Source of the DNA: Plotosus lineatus
Lineage: Eukaryota; Chordata; Actinopteri; Siluriformes; Plotosidae
DNA length: 64,000 nt
Assembly: GCA_024760905.1 (NCBI GenBank)
Contig: CM045729.1
Span: 53,652,080-53,716,079 of the forward strand
Direction: 5' to 3'
The notes beneath the pieces are model-generated. The model searched no databases, was not told the DNA's origin, and worked only from the letters and a program-made list of their open reading frames with translations. The position numbers and the translations under genes are program-made. Each line of letters begins with the position of its first letter. Position 1 is the first letter of the stretch. Shown here one piece after another: positions 1 to 12,328 of the stretch.

Positions 1-64
<64 letters not shown>
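1..64. repeat. (GA)n microsatellite
   Basis: Uninterrupted GA dinucleotide tract that runs off the left edge of the window. Confidence 0.98.
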
Positions 65-68
<4 letters not shown>

Positions 69-277
69 TTTCCTTTTGGCTTTTTCCCTTTATCAGGGGT
101 CGCCACAGCACATGATTTGCACGTTTGATTTGGCATAGGTTTTGCAGCTACTCTTTTGCACACTGACGGCTTTGCAGCTACTCTTTACGAAAGTCAGCAA
201 TGGTTTTTTTACATGCCTCTCACCATAGACAGTGAGAGACATGGCTCGCCTTTGATAACCCAGTTAGCTGCACTGGG
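69..277 (-). mobile_element. SINE-A copy, internally deleted and lacking the tRNA-like head
   Basis: Reverse-strand copy of SINE-A. It starts with the reverse complement of tail A (GGCTTTTTCCC, GGGGTCGCCACAGC) and continues through the central body (AAGTCAGCAATGG, GATAACCCAGTTAGCTGCAC). The block holding GACGTCGGATGCCC in full copies is lost, and the tRNA-like head is absent. It abuts TIR-1 sequence directly at about 278. Confidence 0.85.
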
Positions 278-678
278 TATACGCCCCTTTTTTCTCGTTC
301 TTGCACAAGTTGTCAATGTGCATTTTTTTAGTGTGTTTTAATTACCATTTAAGCTTTATGATGCCACTCAACGCCGTGCATCTTCTCTGGCTAAGCACCA
401 GAAAAAAAGTAATGATGTTGGATGTCTCTTCTGAAGAAATAACACTTTCTCCTGAAGAAATGACAGTTTCTTCTGAAGTGCCTGAAGAGGAATAACCATC
501 TGAACTGTTGTAAAGAACTGGAGTATTAAAGTCTTTTTCAATTATTTTTCCAGTACAGTACCTAAGTTAATGTTTAGAATGTTTGTGTGTGATATTTTAT
601 TTACTGTGCTGTAGCATGTTTATCCTTTTGTTTTGTTTATCCAATTTTATTTCACTTTATATTCTTTTATGTTCTTTT

Positions 679-1085
679 TGTTATGGTCTGTGTTTTTGGG
701 GGACTTTGATTTTTGGTGGCTTTGTTCTCTAACTCTGTTTTCTCCCTGCTCCAGCTGAGGGGTGTGGCTGGCCTGCTCAGCTGATTGCAGCAGCGCACAC
801 CTGAAATCATGCCCCTCATTTACTCCCTATAAACACAAACCACAAGCTCACCTCTTCGCCAGAAGACTGTCTCACATCATGTCCCTGATTCCCTGTGTTC
901 TCTCTGGCTCCTTGTTCTAGGGCTGTAGTTCCCAGTGTTTAATGTTTATTGTGTTTCTCTTTGTCACCAGTACTGTAGTTACTGTGTTTGTGCTCTGCTT
1001 AAGTGTTTCTCCTTTGAATAATAAATTGACTCTGCCATCTCACACTGTCTCCTGCATTCTGGGTCTGTCTGAAAGTTCATTACGT
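679..1085 (+). repeat. LTR-like module inside TIR-1 copy 1
   Basis: The block starts TGTTATGG. It has a TATA-like CCTATAAACAC (about 827), a polyadenylation-like AATAAATTGAC (about 1019) and GGGTCTGTCT near the end, the layout of a retrotransposon LTR. A related block sits at the same place in the TIR-1 copy at 32822-34046, so it was carried by the element rather than inserted independently. No convincing target duplication was seen, so LTR identity is an inference. Confidence 0.4.
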
Positions 1086-1130
1086 CATTACGTCACACTT
1101 TTATATTCTTTATATATGTATGTATGTATA

Positions 1131-1196
1131 AAATGTAGTAATAATTAAGTAAAAACTTTTTAATTTTGTACTGTGATATTTATTGATGATAAATAA

Positions 1197-1257
<61 letters not shown>

Positions 1258-1320
1258 CAATAAATATTACAGTGCAAAATTTAAAAGTTTTTACTTAGTC
1301 ATGACTACATTTTACTACAT
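1131..1320. repeat. Inverted repeat flanking (TA)n
   Basis: The segment before the AT tract (GTAGTAATAATTAAG through ATATTTATTGATGAT) recurs as an imperfect reverse complement after it (TATCAATAAATATTACAG through TGACTACATTTT). Arms are about 60 bp around roughly 55 bp of (TA)n. It is a fold-back feature of the TIR-1 family. Confidence 0.8.
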
Positions 1321-1531
1321 TAATACTGTATTAATGAGTAAGACTCTATAGAATGCATTTAAGGAGCATAATATAGGCATGAAATATAATACATAGGGTT
1401 TTACTTCCATGTTGATCATTCGCGCATGTAATATGATACATAGGGTTTTACTTCCGGGTACAGAACTCGCAGATTATCTTGATTCGCGGGAGGGGCCAGA
1501 ACCAAACCCCGCAAATAATGGTGGCCTACTG

Positions 1532-2280
1532 TACTTGTTTAATTACTCTCTGGTTCTTATTGGCCGTTTTGTGTTTTCACCATTTCACTATTTAAATCAG
1601 GCGGATTCAATCACCCAACACATTAGCCCATTTGCTCTCTCTTCATGAGTTTCACATGACTACACCACTCAAATGCAGTTTGACTGGACCTCCAGAGTTA
1701 CATTAGCTTCCATAATCTTGTTGGCTGCATGGACATTATTTTGAAATCTACCTGTATGCATTTTAGTTTTGTAGTGTTTTTCTAGTGCGAACCTGAATGG
1801 AGGCTTGTGAGGTTTGTTTTTTCCCAGTGTTTTTGTTTTCCTGTTTTCTGTGTCAGAAAATCTACTGTCACTGACTCCTAAATGTGCGTTGTCCCCTTCT
1901 CCTGCACCATCATGATAGATAAGACATAATGTGTCTACAATACAAAATATGTTCTAAATTTATGACGTTAATCAAAGTGCCATTATCACGCCAAACTTCA
2001 CTATTTTTCCTCAGCCTGGTATGTGTTTCATGCTTTTGTTTAAGTCACGCCAACAACCAACATTGGTATTAATTATAGAAACCCATGTCATGTTTTTTTT
2101 AATCACTTTCTTGTTATTTTTAATTTTGTAGAACAAGTAAAAAGTTAGTTATTGTTATTTTAGGTGTGAAAGTAGAAATGTTGATTTTAAATTTTATGGT
2201 TATTAATAACATATTAATATAATGATAATTATTAAGTCAAGTCCACAAACAACTTATCCCACATAAAGTCAGTAGTATAC
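1532..2280. other. Intronic sequence downstream of kalrn exon at 2281, no gene seen
   Basis: AT-rich single-copy-looking DNA. I looked for the next kalirin exon (continuing VSQDGK) on the minus strand and did not find it, so that exon is probably outside the window. Confidence 0.6.
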
Positions 2281-2412
2281 CTCGGTGTAAGCCTGTGTGA
2301 CCTGTTCATACAGAGTCTGGTGGTGGTGAATGGCTCTCTCCAAATCCTGCATCTCTGAGGGAAGACCTCCCTCACTACACATTTTACACCAGGACTCAAC
2401 ACCTGAGAGGAA
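2281..2412 (-). CDS. kalrn: Kalirin coding exon (seventh in window), spectrin-repeat region
   Basis: This 132-nt exon encodes 44 residues, starting FLSGVESWCKMCSEGG and ending QVTQAYTE. They match the kalirin spectrin-repeat region that follows the FHQK(A/S)EQ motif. The acceptor is CCAG before TTC and the donor is GAG before GTATAC; both flanking introns are phase 0. Kalirin is a large multidomain Rho GEF of neurons and muscle. Its spectrin repeats form an elongated scaffold that binds partners and modulates the GEF domains. It is the last kalrn exon in the window, and the transcript continues beyond position 1. No frame damage is seen. TRIO has ACGEVDLP where this exon has MCSEGGLP, which favours kalirin. 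Confidence 0.95.
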
Positions 2413-3506
2413 CTGGATACACATACATACATACATTCAGTAATGAAAACCTGCTTGCATTTATTATCAAGTCCAGTGCCATGCAAAGGTATTTTCCCCT
2501 TTGTGATTTCAGAAAATATTTTTCATGAATTATGTTTATTTTCTGATGCCAAATATATTTAGTATAATTTAAAAGAGAAGCCAAGAAAGAAAGTACACAG
2601 CTTTAAAAAATCTTGTGATTTACTGAAAGTCAAAATCCACCTATATTGCTTTGTCTTTGATTACATCATCACGCCATTTCAATTCAGGACAGTGAGCAGG
2701 ATGTTGTTACTGTGAAAGATTGTATTAACCAGATGCAACAGGAAACATGTCTTCCAAAAAGATATTTTGAAAAGACATTTGACTCTTCATCCTATAGAAC
2801 ACTATCCCCAAATTTTTGGAGTAATCAAAGTTTTTGTTTTGTTTTGTTTTGTTTTTTTGTTTTTTTTTTTTGCCAAATGATGGATGAGCGCATATGGTTC
2901 TTTTGCTTTTTTTGCCCAGTGTTTTTCAAATGGTGAAATCATGAATATTGATATGAATTGTGCTGTGAGAGACCTGAGGCTCCTTATGTATACTTTTGGG
3001 TATTTCTCCGAAGTCCATTATGTATGTCTTTTGCAGTATTTTTGCTAGGCTGGCCCCTTCTAGGCAAATTTACCACTGGTCCACGTATCCCATTTGCACT
3101 TGATGGCTTTCATAATGGTTGACTGAAGACAATGAGTTTGAGAAATTGATTTGTCACCCTTTCATATAAATCTTATATTTCAATGACTTTATTCTCAAGT
3201 CTTTTGGTATTTATTTTGTATGAAGCATAGTGTTCTGTTTACCGAGACCTTTTAGGCAAATTCACATTGATATAATTGATGTCTAGATTCAACAAGGAAT
3301 TCCATGACATCTTTGGTATGATTAATTTAATTTAAGCCTTTATCAATGAAATATGAATTAAGTGACAGATGGAGTAGTTACTTTTGCACACAGGTGATTT
3401 AAACACTGGTGGGATTTTGCTCCTCCATTAATTACAGGATCGTTTGAAAACTGTGTACTTTTGTTTAATAATGTTGTCATTTAGATGCTGCTAAACTTGA
3501 CTGAAA
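2413..3506. other. Intron between the exons at 2281 and 3983, first part
   Basis: Unassigned intronic DNA with T-rich stretches around 2836-2872. No gene or clear repeat family was recognised. Confidence 0.5.
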
Positions 3507-3840
3507 TATGGGCGGCATAGTGGCATGGTGATGGCGTGTCCACTTTACAGCAAAACAATCCTTACTCGGGTCAATTCACAGGTTTGTTGCTTTATGGCAT
3601 TTGCTTGTTCTACCCATGCCTGGGTTCGTTTCCTCTTGGTACTTTGATTTCCTCCCACAGTCATGCATAGACATGCACATTAGGCTAACTGGCTATTCCA
3701 AATTGCCTCTCGATGTGAATGTGATTATGAATGATGGTGTGTACTGCATTATGATGGACTGGGGTGTATCCCACATTCACCTATTGTCAGTTGAGTTAGG
3801 CACTAGCCTCTCCGCCATAAGTGGTTCGGCAAATGAGTAA
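3507..3840 (+). mobile_element. SINE-G (Mermaid-type) copy
   Basis: Diverged forward copy of the common teleost SINE with head GGCGGCATAGTGG. It keeps the ACATGCACATTAGGC block, AACTGGCTATTCCAAATTGC, and an L2-like tail remnant ending near GGCAAATGAGTAAACGAG. The Mermaid name is from memory of catfish repeats and needs a library match. Confidence 0.75.
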
Positions 3841-3982
3841 ACGAGAGTTATTGAAGAACAGAAACAAATAGGTGTCAGGAAAAAACAAAAATATATAAAA
3901 TAAGAAAGGGGAAAAGACTTTTTCCCAGCACTGTATATATTGCAGCAAACAATAAATTCATGGGTTTAAAAAACAGCTTTAC

Positions 3983-4174
3983 CTGTTCAGATTTCTGGTG
4001 GAAGACAGCAGACATGGCAAGGATGGTGCTGCGTTCATCAAGAGCCGCGGCAAAACTCTTCCACTCCTGATCAAGTTGGGTACTGATTTGTTTAATCTGC
4101 TGTGATGCATAGTGACCTGCTTCTGACAACCGGGTTCCCACAGACATGATCCGATTAATGTTCACGTATGCGTT
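3983..4174 (-). CDS. kalrn: Kalirin coding exon (sixth in window), spectrin-repeat region
   Basis: This 192-nt exon encodes 64 residues, from NAYVNINRIMSVGTRL to AMSAVFHQKSEQ. It is almost identical, as I recall it, to mammalian kalirin here (GHYASQQIKQISTQLDQEW, SFAAALDERSTILAMS). TRIO differs, with IANQLEQEWKAF and LLDMSSIF. The acceptor is preceded by a pure T tract then CCAG; the donor is CAG before GTAAAG. Both introns are phase 0. The helical heptad pattern fits a spectrin repeat. A 150-residue reading frame over this place includes intron sequence on both sides and is not the real exon extent. Confidence 0.96.
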
Positions 4175-4346
4175 CTGGAAAAAAAAAAAAACAACAACCA
4201 AGAAAACAAATAAACATACCACGGTAAAACTGTCCAGGTTATCAGCACTATCAGTCATTTTCACACTGGAACATTTGCACCTGCTTGAGACACATTGACT
4301 GAGAATAGCAAACTGTGCTACATGCATTCATTATTCACTTTTTACC

Positions 4347-5409
<1,063 letters not shown>

Positions 5410-5429
5410 GTATATTGTGTATGTTTTAG

Positions 5430-5752
5430 CGGCAGTGGTGGTCTAGTGGTATAGGGCGCAGAATTGCTGATCCTAAGGTTGGGGGTTCGAGTCCCCACAA
5501 GGTTGTCACTGTCCCCCCAGTGCAGTTAACTGTGTTATCAAAGGCGGGTCATGTCTCGCACTGTCTATGGTGACATCTATGTAAAAGAACCATTGCTGAC
5601 TTTCGTAAAGAGTAGCTGCAAAGCCGTCAGAGCGTTTCTGTCCCTTGGTTGTGCCAGGAAGGGCATCCGACGTAAAAATCAAATCAACTGTGCGACTCAT
5701 ATGATTCACTGTTGTGACCCCTGAGAAAAAGGGAAAAAAGCCGAAAGAAAAG
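5430..5752 (+). mobile_element. SINE-A, near full length, inserted in a TA tract
   Basis: The tRNA-like head has A box TGGTCTAGTGG and B box GGTTCGAGTCC. The central body includes ACTTTCGTAAAGAGTAGCTG. The tail shows GGGCATCCGACGTAAAAA and ends AAAAAGCCGAAAG. TA-rich microsatellite lies on both sides, consistent with insertion into a TA tract. The reading frames through it are not genes. Confidence 0.9.
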
Positions 5753-5753
5753 A

Positions 5754-5754
<1 letters not shown>

Positions 5755-5839
<85 letters not shown>

Positions 5840-5850
5840 ATATATATGTA
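5755..5850. repeat. (TA)n with (TG)n microsatellite
   Basis: TA tract, a short TG tract, then TA again. It is the other half of the tract split by the SINE-A at 5430. Confidence 0.95.
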
Positions 5851-5939
5851 TTAAAGCATTATTTAAATAATGTATAATGTATATAATTATATATATGTTT
5901 TAAAGCATTAGTTTGTATACAAGATGTTAATACACGCAC

Positions 5940-6062
5940 CATGGAGTTCATAGCGAAGTGGTTGTGTTGTGTCTGAAGATCCACAGCATGCTGGTAGCTC
6001 ACACCGATCTCAGTGTGGCTTTGTAGGAACAGCTCTTTATTGTGACTGATCCAGTCAAACAT
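5940..6062 (-). CDS. kalrn: Kalirin coding exon (fifth in window), spectrin-repeat region
   Basis: This 123-nt exon encodes 41 residues starting MFDWISHNKELFLQSHTEIG and ending NHFAMNSM. The methionine is internal to kalirin (…DAEK|MFDW…), not a start codon. The acceptor is CTGCAG before ATG and the donor is ATG before GTGCGT; both introns are phase 0. SHNKELFLQSHTEIGVSYQ is the kalirin form, whereas TRIO reads THNKGLFLNSYTEIG. The intron upstream, to 14422, is about 8.4 kb and packed with repeats. Confidence 0.96.
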
Positions 6063-6628
6063 CTGCAGAGAGCAAGCCAATGCATTACACAAAATCTTTC
6101 ATGCACTCTTCACACTCCTTCTACTCCAGGGATAGGTTTTGTCTCATTTTACAGAATAATGAGGAAAGAGATCAAGGTCAAACAAACTCAGCACCATTTC
6201 TAACTCCTCGTTCTTCCCTGTCATTTTGTTATTGCGTGAAAATTTCATTAATCAGAAGTAGTCGACATACACTAGAAGAGAGAAGACATAATAGGAGTGG
6301 GTCACTGAAAAAGTTAAAATATTCCCAGACTAATTTCCCAGACAAAACGTGATAAGTTTCATGGCAATGAAGTGTGAGAACAGTGATATACGAGTTATTT
6401 GCTTATACAGAGTGTGTCGGCTCTTTCATATTACTATGCCAGCTCGTTGAAAGAGTGTATTTTTCAAGTAAAATTTATTAAGTGTTAAAATGAATTTTAC
6501 ATCCTTGTATACATATCAGCTCCAAAAGCATTTTACTAACCAGGCATGGCAAAATCCCTAATTAATTCAGTCTAAGCGACTTCTGTCATAGTACTTCTGG
6601 GTCAAAGCCAGAAAACTGTATAGAATTC

Positions 6629-6756
6629 CATCCATCCATTTGCTAAACTGCTTAATCCTACTGAGTACACGGAGAGGTTGAAGCCTATTTCAGCCGACAT
6701 TGGGCAAAGGCAGGGTACAAAGGTAATGGAACAGCCCATCATTCCATTGCAGGGGC

Positions 6757-6843
<87 letters not shown>

Positions 6844-7039
6844 ATACCTATGGCCAATTGGAAACAGCCAATTAATCTAATGTGCATGTCTTTGGACTGT
6901 GCGGGAACCCAGAGCACCTGGTGGGAAACCCATAAAAGCACAAAAAAAACATGCAAACTCCAAACTGAAATGCCCCCACCTACCCCAGGATTTTGTACTG
7001 TGAAGTAGACATGCTAACCACTACGCCACCATGCTGCCT
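6629..7039 (-). mobile_element. SINE-G copy with an expanded internal (CA)n
   Basis: Reverse copy. The tail side has GCTTAATCCTACTGAG, the central part AATGTGCATGTCTTTGGACTG, and the head complement is CCACTACGCCACCATGCTGCC. The short CA run normal for this family has grown to about 84 bp (6758-6841). Confidence 0.85.
6758..6841. repeat. (CA)n microsatellite
   Basis: Pure CA tract inside a SINE-G copy. Confidence 0.97.
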
Positions 7040-7164
7040 GGTGATATTTATAACTATATAATAGTTCAGATAAGGCATGTGTAAACACCCAATGTTTATT
7101 AATTTTGTATTTTTTATGTAAATAAGAAATGAGGGATTTTGTGGTAATGATAATTAGCAAGAAG

Positions 7165-7377
7165 CACCTTAATAAAACTCCCATCTCAGCTGGCTCTGTG
7201 CACAGGAAGAATACACCCTGGAAAGCTCCCCAGGCCATCGCAGGGCAGAAATACGCTGACGGCGATGCAGCCTACTCTTCACAAAAGTGAGCAATGGTTC
7301 TTTTACAGTCTGTCAACAGAGACAGTGAGTGGCACGGCCAGTCTCTGATAACCCAGCTAACTGCACTGGGTGCAGTG
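7165..7377 (-). mobile_element. SINE-B fragment (tail B and part of the body)
   Basis: Reverse-strand piece with tail B (CATCTCAGCTGGCTCTG, CCAGGCCATCGCAGGGCAG) followed by the SINE-A/B body (GAGCAATGGTTCTTTTAC, GATAACCCAGCTAACTGCAC). The tRNA-like head is missing. Confidence 0.8.
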
Positions 7378-7407
7378 TATAAATAATTAGATTAATATTA
7401 TATAGGC

Positions 7408-7668
7408 ATCTATCCATTCAGTTTCTAATCAGGGTTATGCAGAAGGCTGGCACCAAACCCAGCTGATTCGGATGAGTGACTAGGTACACCCTAAAATGGT
7501 GGCCAGATTATTGCAGGGCAATATAGACAATATAATGTAGACAAAAATCTAACTCCCATTCGCAGTCACACCTTTCAGCAATTTAGAATTGCCAGATGAT
7601 TCAATGTCTTTGGACTGTGGTAGGACATCCATACAAGCACTTGAAGAACATGCAAACTCCTCACATAA
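7408..7668 (-). mobile_element. SINE-G fragment
   Basis: Diverged reverse copy recognised by TTGGACTGTGG, ATACAAGCACTTGAAGAACA and GCAAACTCC in the family order. The head is lost. Confidence 0.65.
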
Positions 7669-7780
7669 AGTTTTGTATGTTCTTAATGTGAGAGGAAAGT
7701 GTTATCCTCGAGTCAATGTGCCCTCACTATTTAGGTATATGAATTATTAGTGTATATTACAATGGAATGTGATTGATCCA

Positions 7781-8102
7781 GGACAGTGGTGGCCCAGTGC
7801 TAAGGAGCTGGATTACCGACTCCAAGGTTTGGTGTTCAAGCCCCACTGTCACGGTTTGTCACTGCTGTCCCCCTAGTGCAGCTAACTAGGTTATCAAAGG
7901 CCGGCCATGACTCTCACTGTCTAAAGTGAGAAACATGTAAAAGAACCATTGCTGACTTTTGTCAAGAGTAGGCTGCACAGCCATCAGCGTGTTTCTGCCC
8001 TGCGATGGTCCGGCATGCTGTCCAAGGTGTACTCTGCCCTCGCCCAGAGTCAGCCAAGATGGGCGCCAGCAACCCTAATTAGAATTAAGCAGTTCAGAAA
8101 AT
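7781..8102 (+). mobile_element. SINE-B copy
   Basis: The head GACAGTGGTGGCCCAGTG is followed by the shared body and tail B (CGATGGTCCGGCATGCTGTC, CTCGCCCAGAGTCAGCC, CCCTAATTAGAATTAAGCAG). It is directly followed by a second SINE-B. Confidence 0.88.
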
Positions 8103-8104
8103 AA

Positions 8105-8461
8105 GGGCAGTCGGTGGTCTAGTGGTATACAGCGCTGGATCACTGATCCTAAGGTTGGGGGTTCAAGTCCCACTCTCCACAAGGTTGTCACTAACCCCCC
8201 CCCCCCCCCACCCCCACCAGTGCAACTAACTGGGTTATCAAAGGCTGGCTGTCTCTCACTGTCTATGGTGTGTGTGAGGTGTAAAAGAACCATTGCTGAC
8301 TTTCGACAAGAGTAGCTGCAAAGCTGTCAGCGTGTTTCCGCCCTGTGATGGCCTGGCAAGCTGCCCAGGGTGTACTCTGCCCTCGCCCGGAGTCGGCTGA
8401 AATGGGCACCAGCCTCTCCGCGACCCTAATTAGGATTAAGCGGTTACAGAAAATGAATGAA
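8105..8461 (+). mobile_element. SINE-B copy, tandem neighbour of the previous one
   Basis: Full-length: head GGCAGTCGGTGGTCTAGTGG, B box GGTTCAAGTCC, a run of C near 8195, the shared body, then tail B ending AATTAGGATTAAGCGG and GAAAATGAATGAATAC. Two SINE-Bs head-to-tail suggest insertion of one into the tail of the other. Confidence 0.9.
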
Positions 8462-9618
8462 TACATGGTTTCCTTAAACTTGAAAGATTAATCTAATCAA
8501 AATAAACTAGGAGTGGGTCACACAATAAAGTTCATCTGAATGACAGATGGATAACTTTTAGCGTCGATCATTACAAAATGTCCTTTGTCTGAACATTTGA
8601 TTCTCGATTCATATTGTGATTAAAAATCATGTATTGTTCTTAAAAGAAATTTAATCACCACAGCAAAAGGACTTTTCCCTGAAGCATTTCATCCTGTCTG
8701 CCAAACTATTTCACCAACACCACATCTTTATTGAAAATCTCCCACTACCGAGCAAAGCTTCAAAACAGCACTACAGACCAGCCCTGAAGGCCTCTACCTT
8801 ATGTCAAGAGAATTATCTCCAGCCTAAAGTGGTGGAGATCAAACATGCAGTAATCAGAGAGAAGGAGAAAGGCAGGGTGAGGTCAGCCCCGAGCCCACAC
8901 GTTTAAAAAAGAAACACACATGAAAGTCTGCAGCCACTCTGCTCTCCTTTATTACTGTCTTTGATCTGGAACCATAGAGATATAAGCAGCCTTCAGTGGG
9001 ATTACAGTGAAGGCGTTGAGTTCAACAATAGCCAGTGGAGAAAAAACCTTTTAAAACTCTAAACGTGCCAAATAATAAGTGTAGCATGAAACGTGCTCCA
9101 ACTTCTAAGAGCAGGTGCACCACTACACTGCTGTAGAGAAGGCAAAGAGACGTCAACATGGTACTGACAGAATAAATACTCAGAATAAACACTGGGGCAA
9201 TTATAGAAAGACTAAAAAGGCAAAAGAAAAGCTAAATCTTTAAAGGATTTGACCAAATAGTGTTGTCCTTTAAAATGATTCATAGACGCCATCTAACATA
9301 TAAACTAATATCATATTCCAGGACTTTTATTTAAAGTCTGCTCATCCAGTTCATACAATTGGTACTGTTCGACTTTTTCACTCCCACAGCTGTATTGTGC
9401 AATGATTTATAATCTGATTTCACCAAGAAAAGAGCAGTCCCCCTTTCAAGTTTTCCTCATTGCATCTCTCAGGAAATATTACCTTGCCACTGTCACTGCA
9501 GACTGCGATGCTCATTAGGGATCTACATCTCCAAAATAGTTTCTGTTGAGCAGGATTATAAGAATGTCTATTATTCAAAATGCTATAAAATACAAATAAT
9601 TTTGAACTGAATTAAATA
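8461..9618. other. Intronic block, no repeat family recognised
   Basis: Sequence complexity is higher than in the surroundings, especially 8640-9010. No open frame, kalirin exon or repeat was identified. Confidence 0.45.
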
Positions 9619-10113
9619 CAGGGATCCCTCACTTTAGACACCCCCCCTCCCCACCCGCGCAACCACCGAATTCCGCGAAGTAGGGTCGACCCCCCCCCCC
9701 CCGCCCCCGACTGACATATACGACGTACATATATGAGTATATAATATCAATAAATACATATTCAACACTATAAATGCTTATAATAACAAGTGAACATTCA
9801 AAAATAATGCATAAGTTGTAAATAAAATATAAATACACACACATACAGACGCCCGCACTCGCACTCAGATGCGCACCTCACATAAAAATGTAAGTAGTTT
9901 TGATGGGGGTTTTGGGTTGTTTTTTGTTTGATTGTTTGTTTTGGGTTTTTTTTTTTTTTTTGCATAATTGGCCTTGTTTTTGCGGCATTTTCCTTAACTT
10001 TTTCCCCTATTCTTGCTTAATTTCCTTATTTTTTAATTCGATGAATACTTTAAAAAAAAGCGCGATGCACTGAAGCCGCATGAATTGAACCGCAAAGTAG
10101 TGAGGGATCCCTG
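9619..10113 (+). mobile_element. TIR-3 MITE copy
   Basis: It begins CAGGGATCCCTCACTTTAG after TA and ends GTAGTGAGGGATCCCTG. The internal order matches the copies at 35051, 54235 and 58071: a C/G-rich run, TATATGAGTATATAATATCAA, AAATAAAATATAAATACACAC, a T-rich tract, then the CGATGCACTGAAGCCGCATG block. No coding capacity. TA targets and CAG termini suggest a Tc1/mariner-pogo type non-autonomous element. Confidence 0.85.
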
Positions 10114-10124
10114 TGTATACTCTT

Positions 10125-10372
10125 CCTTTCAGCTGTTCCCTTTTTCTCAGGGGTCACCACAGCAAATCTATGATTCGCATGTTTGATTTAGCAGAGGTTT
10201 TTACGTCGGATGCCCTTCCTGACACAACCCTTTAGCGAGGGGCAGAAACACGCTGACGGCTTTGCAGCCTATGCTTGTCGAAAGTCAGCAATGGTTCTTT
10301 TACAGCCTCTCACCACAGACAGTGAGAGACATGGCGGCCTTTGATAACCCAGTTAGCTGCACAGGGGGAATG
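10125..10372 (-). mobile_element. SINE-A copy, head missing
   Basis: Reverse copy from tail A (CTTTCAGCTGTTCCC, GGGGTCACCACAGC) through TTTTTACGTCGGATGCCC and the body, ending at CCAGTTAGCTGCAC. It abuts the TIR-3 MITE. Confidence 0.88.
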
Positions 10373-11331
10373 GAATTAAATATATAGTTGTTCTTGAATA
10401 TTCTATATTTCTGCATTAATATAACCTGAAACATGATCAGATTTCAACATGTCCTACAAGTATTGAAAAGAACCTAATTAAACTAGTGACATAAATACAG
10501 TATATTAACATGTCATCTGTGCACATGCTGGACTCGCACTACACTGCACTACACTGCACTTCCCAGCATTTCTGTTACCACTCAAATTAAATGACTACTG
10601 AGTCACACATCACATTCGCCAATATAGGGTTTTCAGCTGCTTAGAAATAGCCCTGGGTGCCTTTGAGACCTCATGGGCTGTTATGCATTTCGCTGTTGGA
10701 GTGCTTTTTATTAGTCACCGACTCCTGAGGAGGGTCGCAGTGGTCTTTAATTTTATCCATGTGTGTCTGACTGTGGTCTGGAGGAATCCAAACTCTTTAG
10801 AGATGGTTATCTAGAAATATGGAAAATTCTAAAGGGACTGCATGTTCACATAACACATAGCATGAATCTACTACATGTCACAGTGGACTGTAAAAATAAT
10901 GAGGAGAAGTTCAGCTGTGCTATAACAACCGATAGCATGAACAAGCACTCAGAACATTCCAGTCAAGGTGAAACAAATAAAATGACCACAGTTTCCCAAA
11001 AAGCATGGTCGTGCTCCTTGCTGGCAAATTGTTCAACTTGGTTGCTGAACTTTTAATTGTGATATTCAACTACTATATTATTTACTAGAATTTTGGTGCT
11101 AAATAACAGTTTTTATTATGGTCTACTGCTTACTTCCATTTTCCCCAGGACATACTGATGCATCAAAATCCCAAACCTCAGCCACTCCTATGAAAAATAT
11201 ATTATGGCTTTGTTCCAAACATTAATTTGCAAAGCACAATGAATTAAAATATTCTAAATTTATTATTAATTTATATACTACATCTTTTCTGATATGGAAT
11301 AATAGTTGAAGAATTGCTTTATTATAGCAGC
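10373..11331. other. Intronic stretch, nothing recognised
   Basis: No repeat family or exon was identified. A frame at 10763-11056 (97 codons) has no recognisable motif and no splice context, so it is not called a gene. Confidence 0.45.
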
Positions 11332-11706
11332 AAAACCTTCACATATCTTCTTTTCTTTTCGGCTTTTTCCCTTTTCTCGGGAGTCGCCACAGCGAATCAT
11401 CTGATTCGCACATTTGATTTGGCAGAGGTTTTTACGTCGGATGCCCTTCCTGTCACAACCCTTTTAGCAAGGGACAGAAACACGCTGACGACTTTGCAGC
11501 TACTCTTTATGAAGGTCAGCAATGGTTCTTTTACATGCCTCGCACCATAGACAGTGAGAGACATGGCCCGCCTTTGATAACCCAGTTAGCTGCACCGGGG
11601 GGACAGTGACAACCTTTGTGGGGACTCGAACCCCCAACCTTAGGATCAGTGATCCTGCGCCCTATCCACTAGACCACCACTGCCCCGTAGTAAAACCTTC
11701 ACATAT
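11332..11706 (-). mobile_element. SINE-A, complete, with 15-bp target duplication
   Basis: The SINE body (11347-11691) is flanked on both sides by AAAACCTTCACATAT (11332-11346 and 11692-11706), an exact 15-bp duplication. It is reverse oriented: tail A first, then body, then the tRNA-like head complement (GGACTCGAACCCCCAACC, CCACTAGACCACCACTGCC). A clean example of LINE-driven retroposition. Confidence 0.95.
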
Positions 11707-12127
11707 ACCACACTAAAAACATAATAATACATTTGATTTCTGTATTTTTGTTTTTTAGTCTAATGAAATGTAAAAACATGTGCACACAGGATGCTTGTCT
11801 TTACGCTAAAGTGAAAGGCTCTATTTTGAAACCAGAGGAACTCCCTTGGCTAGTGCTGTTTACATCGTTGTTTCATAGGACTACAACTATCATTTCTGTG
11901 GCTATGCATCTATCTTCTCTCAGCTCTACCCATTTTACTATTATAATACATATGGCAGATTTTTGGTGGTCAAGGTCAAGGTATCACGGTACCAAAAAAT
12001 ATGTACATCCAGTGGTGCCTTGACTTACGAGTGTCTTTAATAACGAATTTTCCATGATACAAGCTTCGATCCTACCAAAAATCTGCCCTAACCAATAAGC
12101 AAATTTTTGATTTACGAGTTCTGCTGG

Positions 12128-12241
12128 CTGCGATGGCCTGGCGAGCTGTCCAGGGTGTACTCTGCCCTCCTCCCAAGTTGGATGGGATGGGCACCAGCCT
12201 CCCTGCGACCCTAATTAGGATGAAGCGGTTACAGAAATGAT
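12128..12241 (+). mobile_element. Orphan SINE-B tail with 12-bp target duplication
   Basis: This 114-bp piece holds only tail B (CGATGGCCTGGCGAGCTGTC to AGGATGAAGCGGTTACAG). GAGTTCTGCTGG flanks it at 12116-12127 and 12242-12253. It is a strongly 5'-truncated retroposition event into TIR-4. Confidence 0.9.
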
Positions 12242-12328
12242 GAGTTCTGCTGGGGAAAGAGCTTTTCCAGGCCGATTAGCCTCGTGTTCTTCCGCGTGTA
12301 TTTCTTTGCACTCCGAGAACCCCTTGTG

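Larger units (their letters stand above)
278..1531 (+). mobile_element. TIR-1 pogo/Tigger-like element, copy 1 (left end missing)
   Basis: The right end is GGCCTACTG followed by TA, the complement of the CAGTAGGCCC terminus seen at 32822 and 21419. The body shares long stretches with those copies, for example the TCCAGTACAGTACCTAAG block near 551 and the GTTTTACTTCC block near 1398 and 1446. A terminus starting CAG next to a TA target is typical of pogo/Tigger elements; this assignment is by termini only, since no transposase is visible. It contains an LTR-like module (about 679-1085) and a hairpin around a (TA)n tract. Confidence 0.7.

Noticed and set aside
6602..6956. Cys-Val and Thr-His repeat proteins
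   Set aside because: They are translations of (CA)n/(TG)n microsatellites, as are the similar frames at 24010, 27855, 44066, 47360, 48235 and 50620.
8105..8175. tRNA gene at a SINE head
   Set aside because: The A and B boxes are present, but the sequence continues into a SINE body and the acceptor stem does not close. The same applies to all other SINE heads.
10763..11056. 97-codon frame as a small gene
   Set aside because: No recognisable motif, no splice sites with matching partner exons, and composition typical of the intron.
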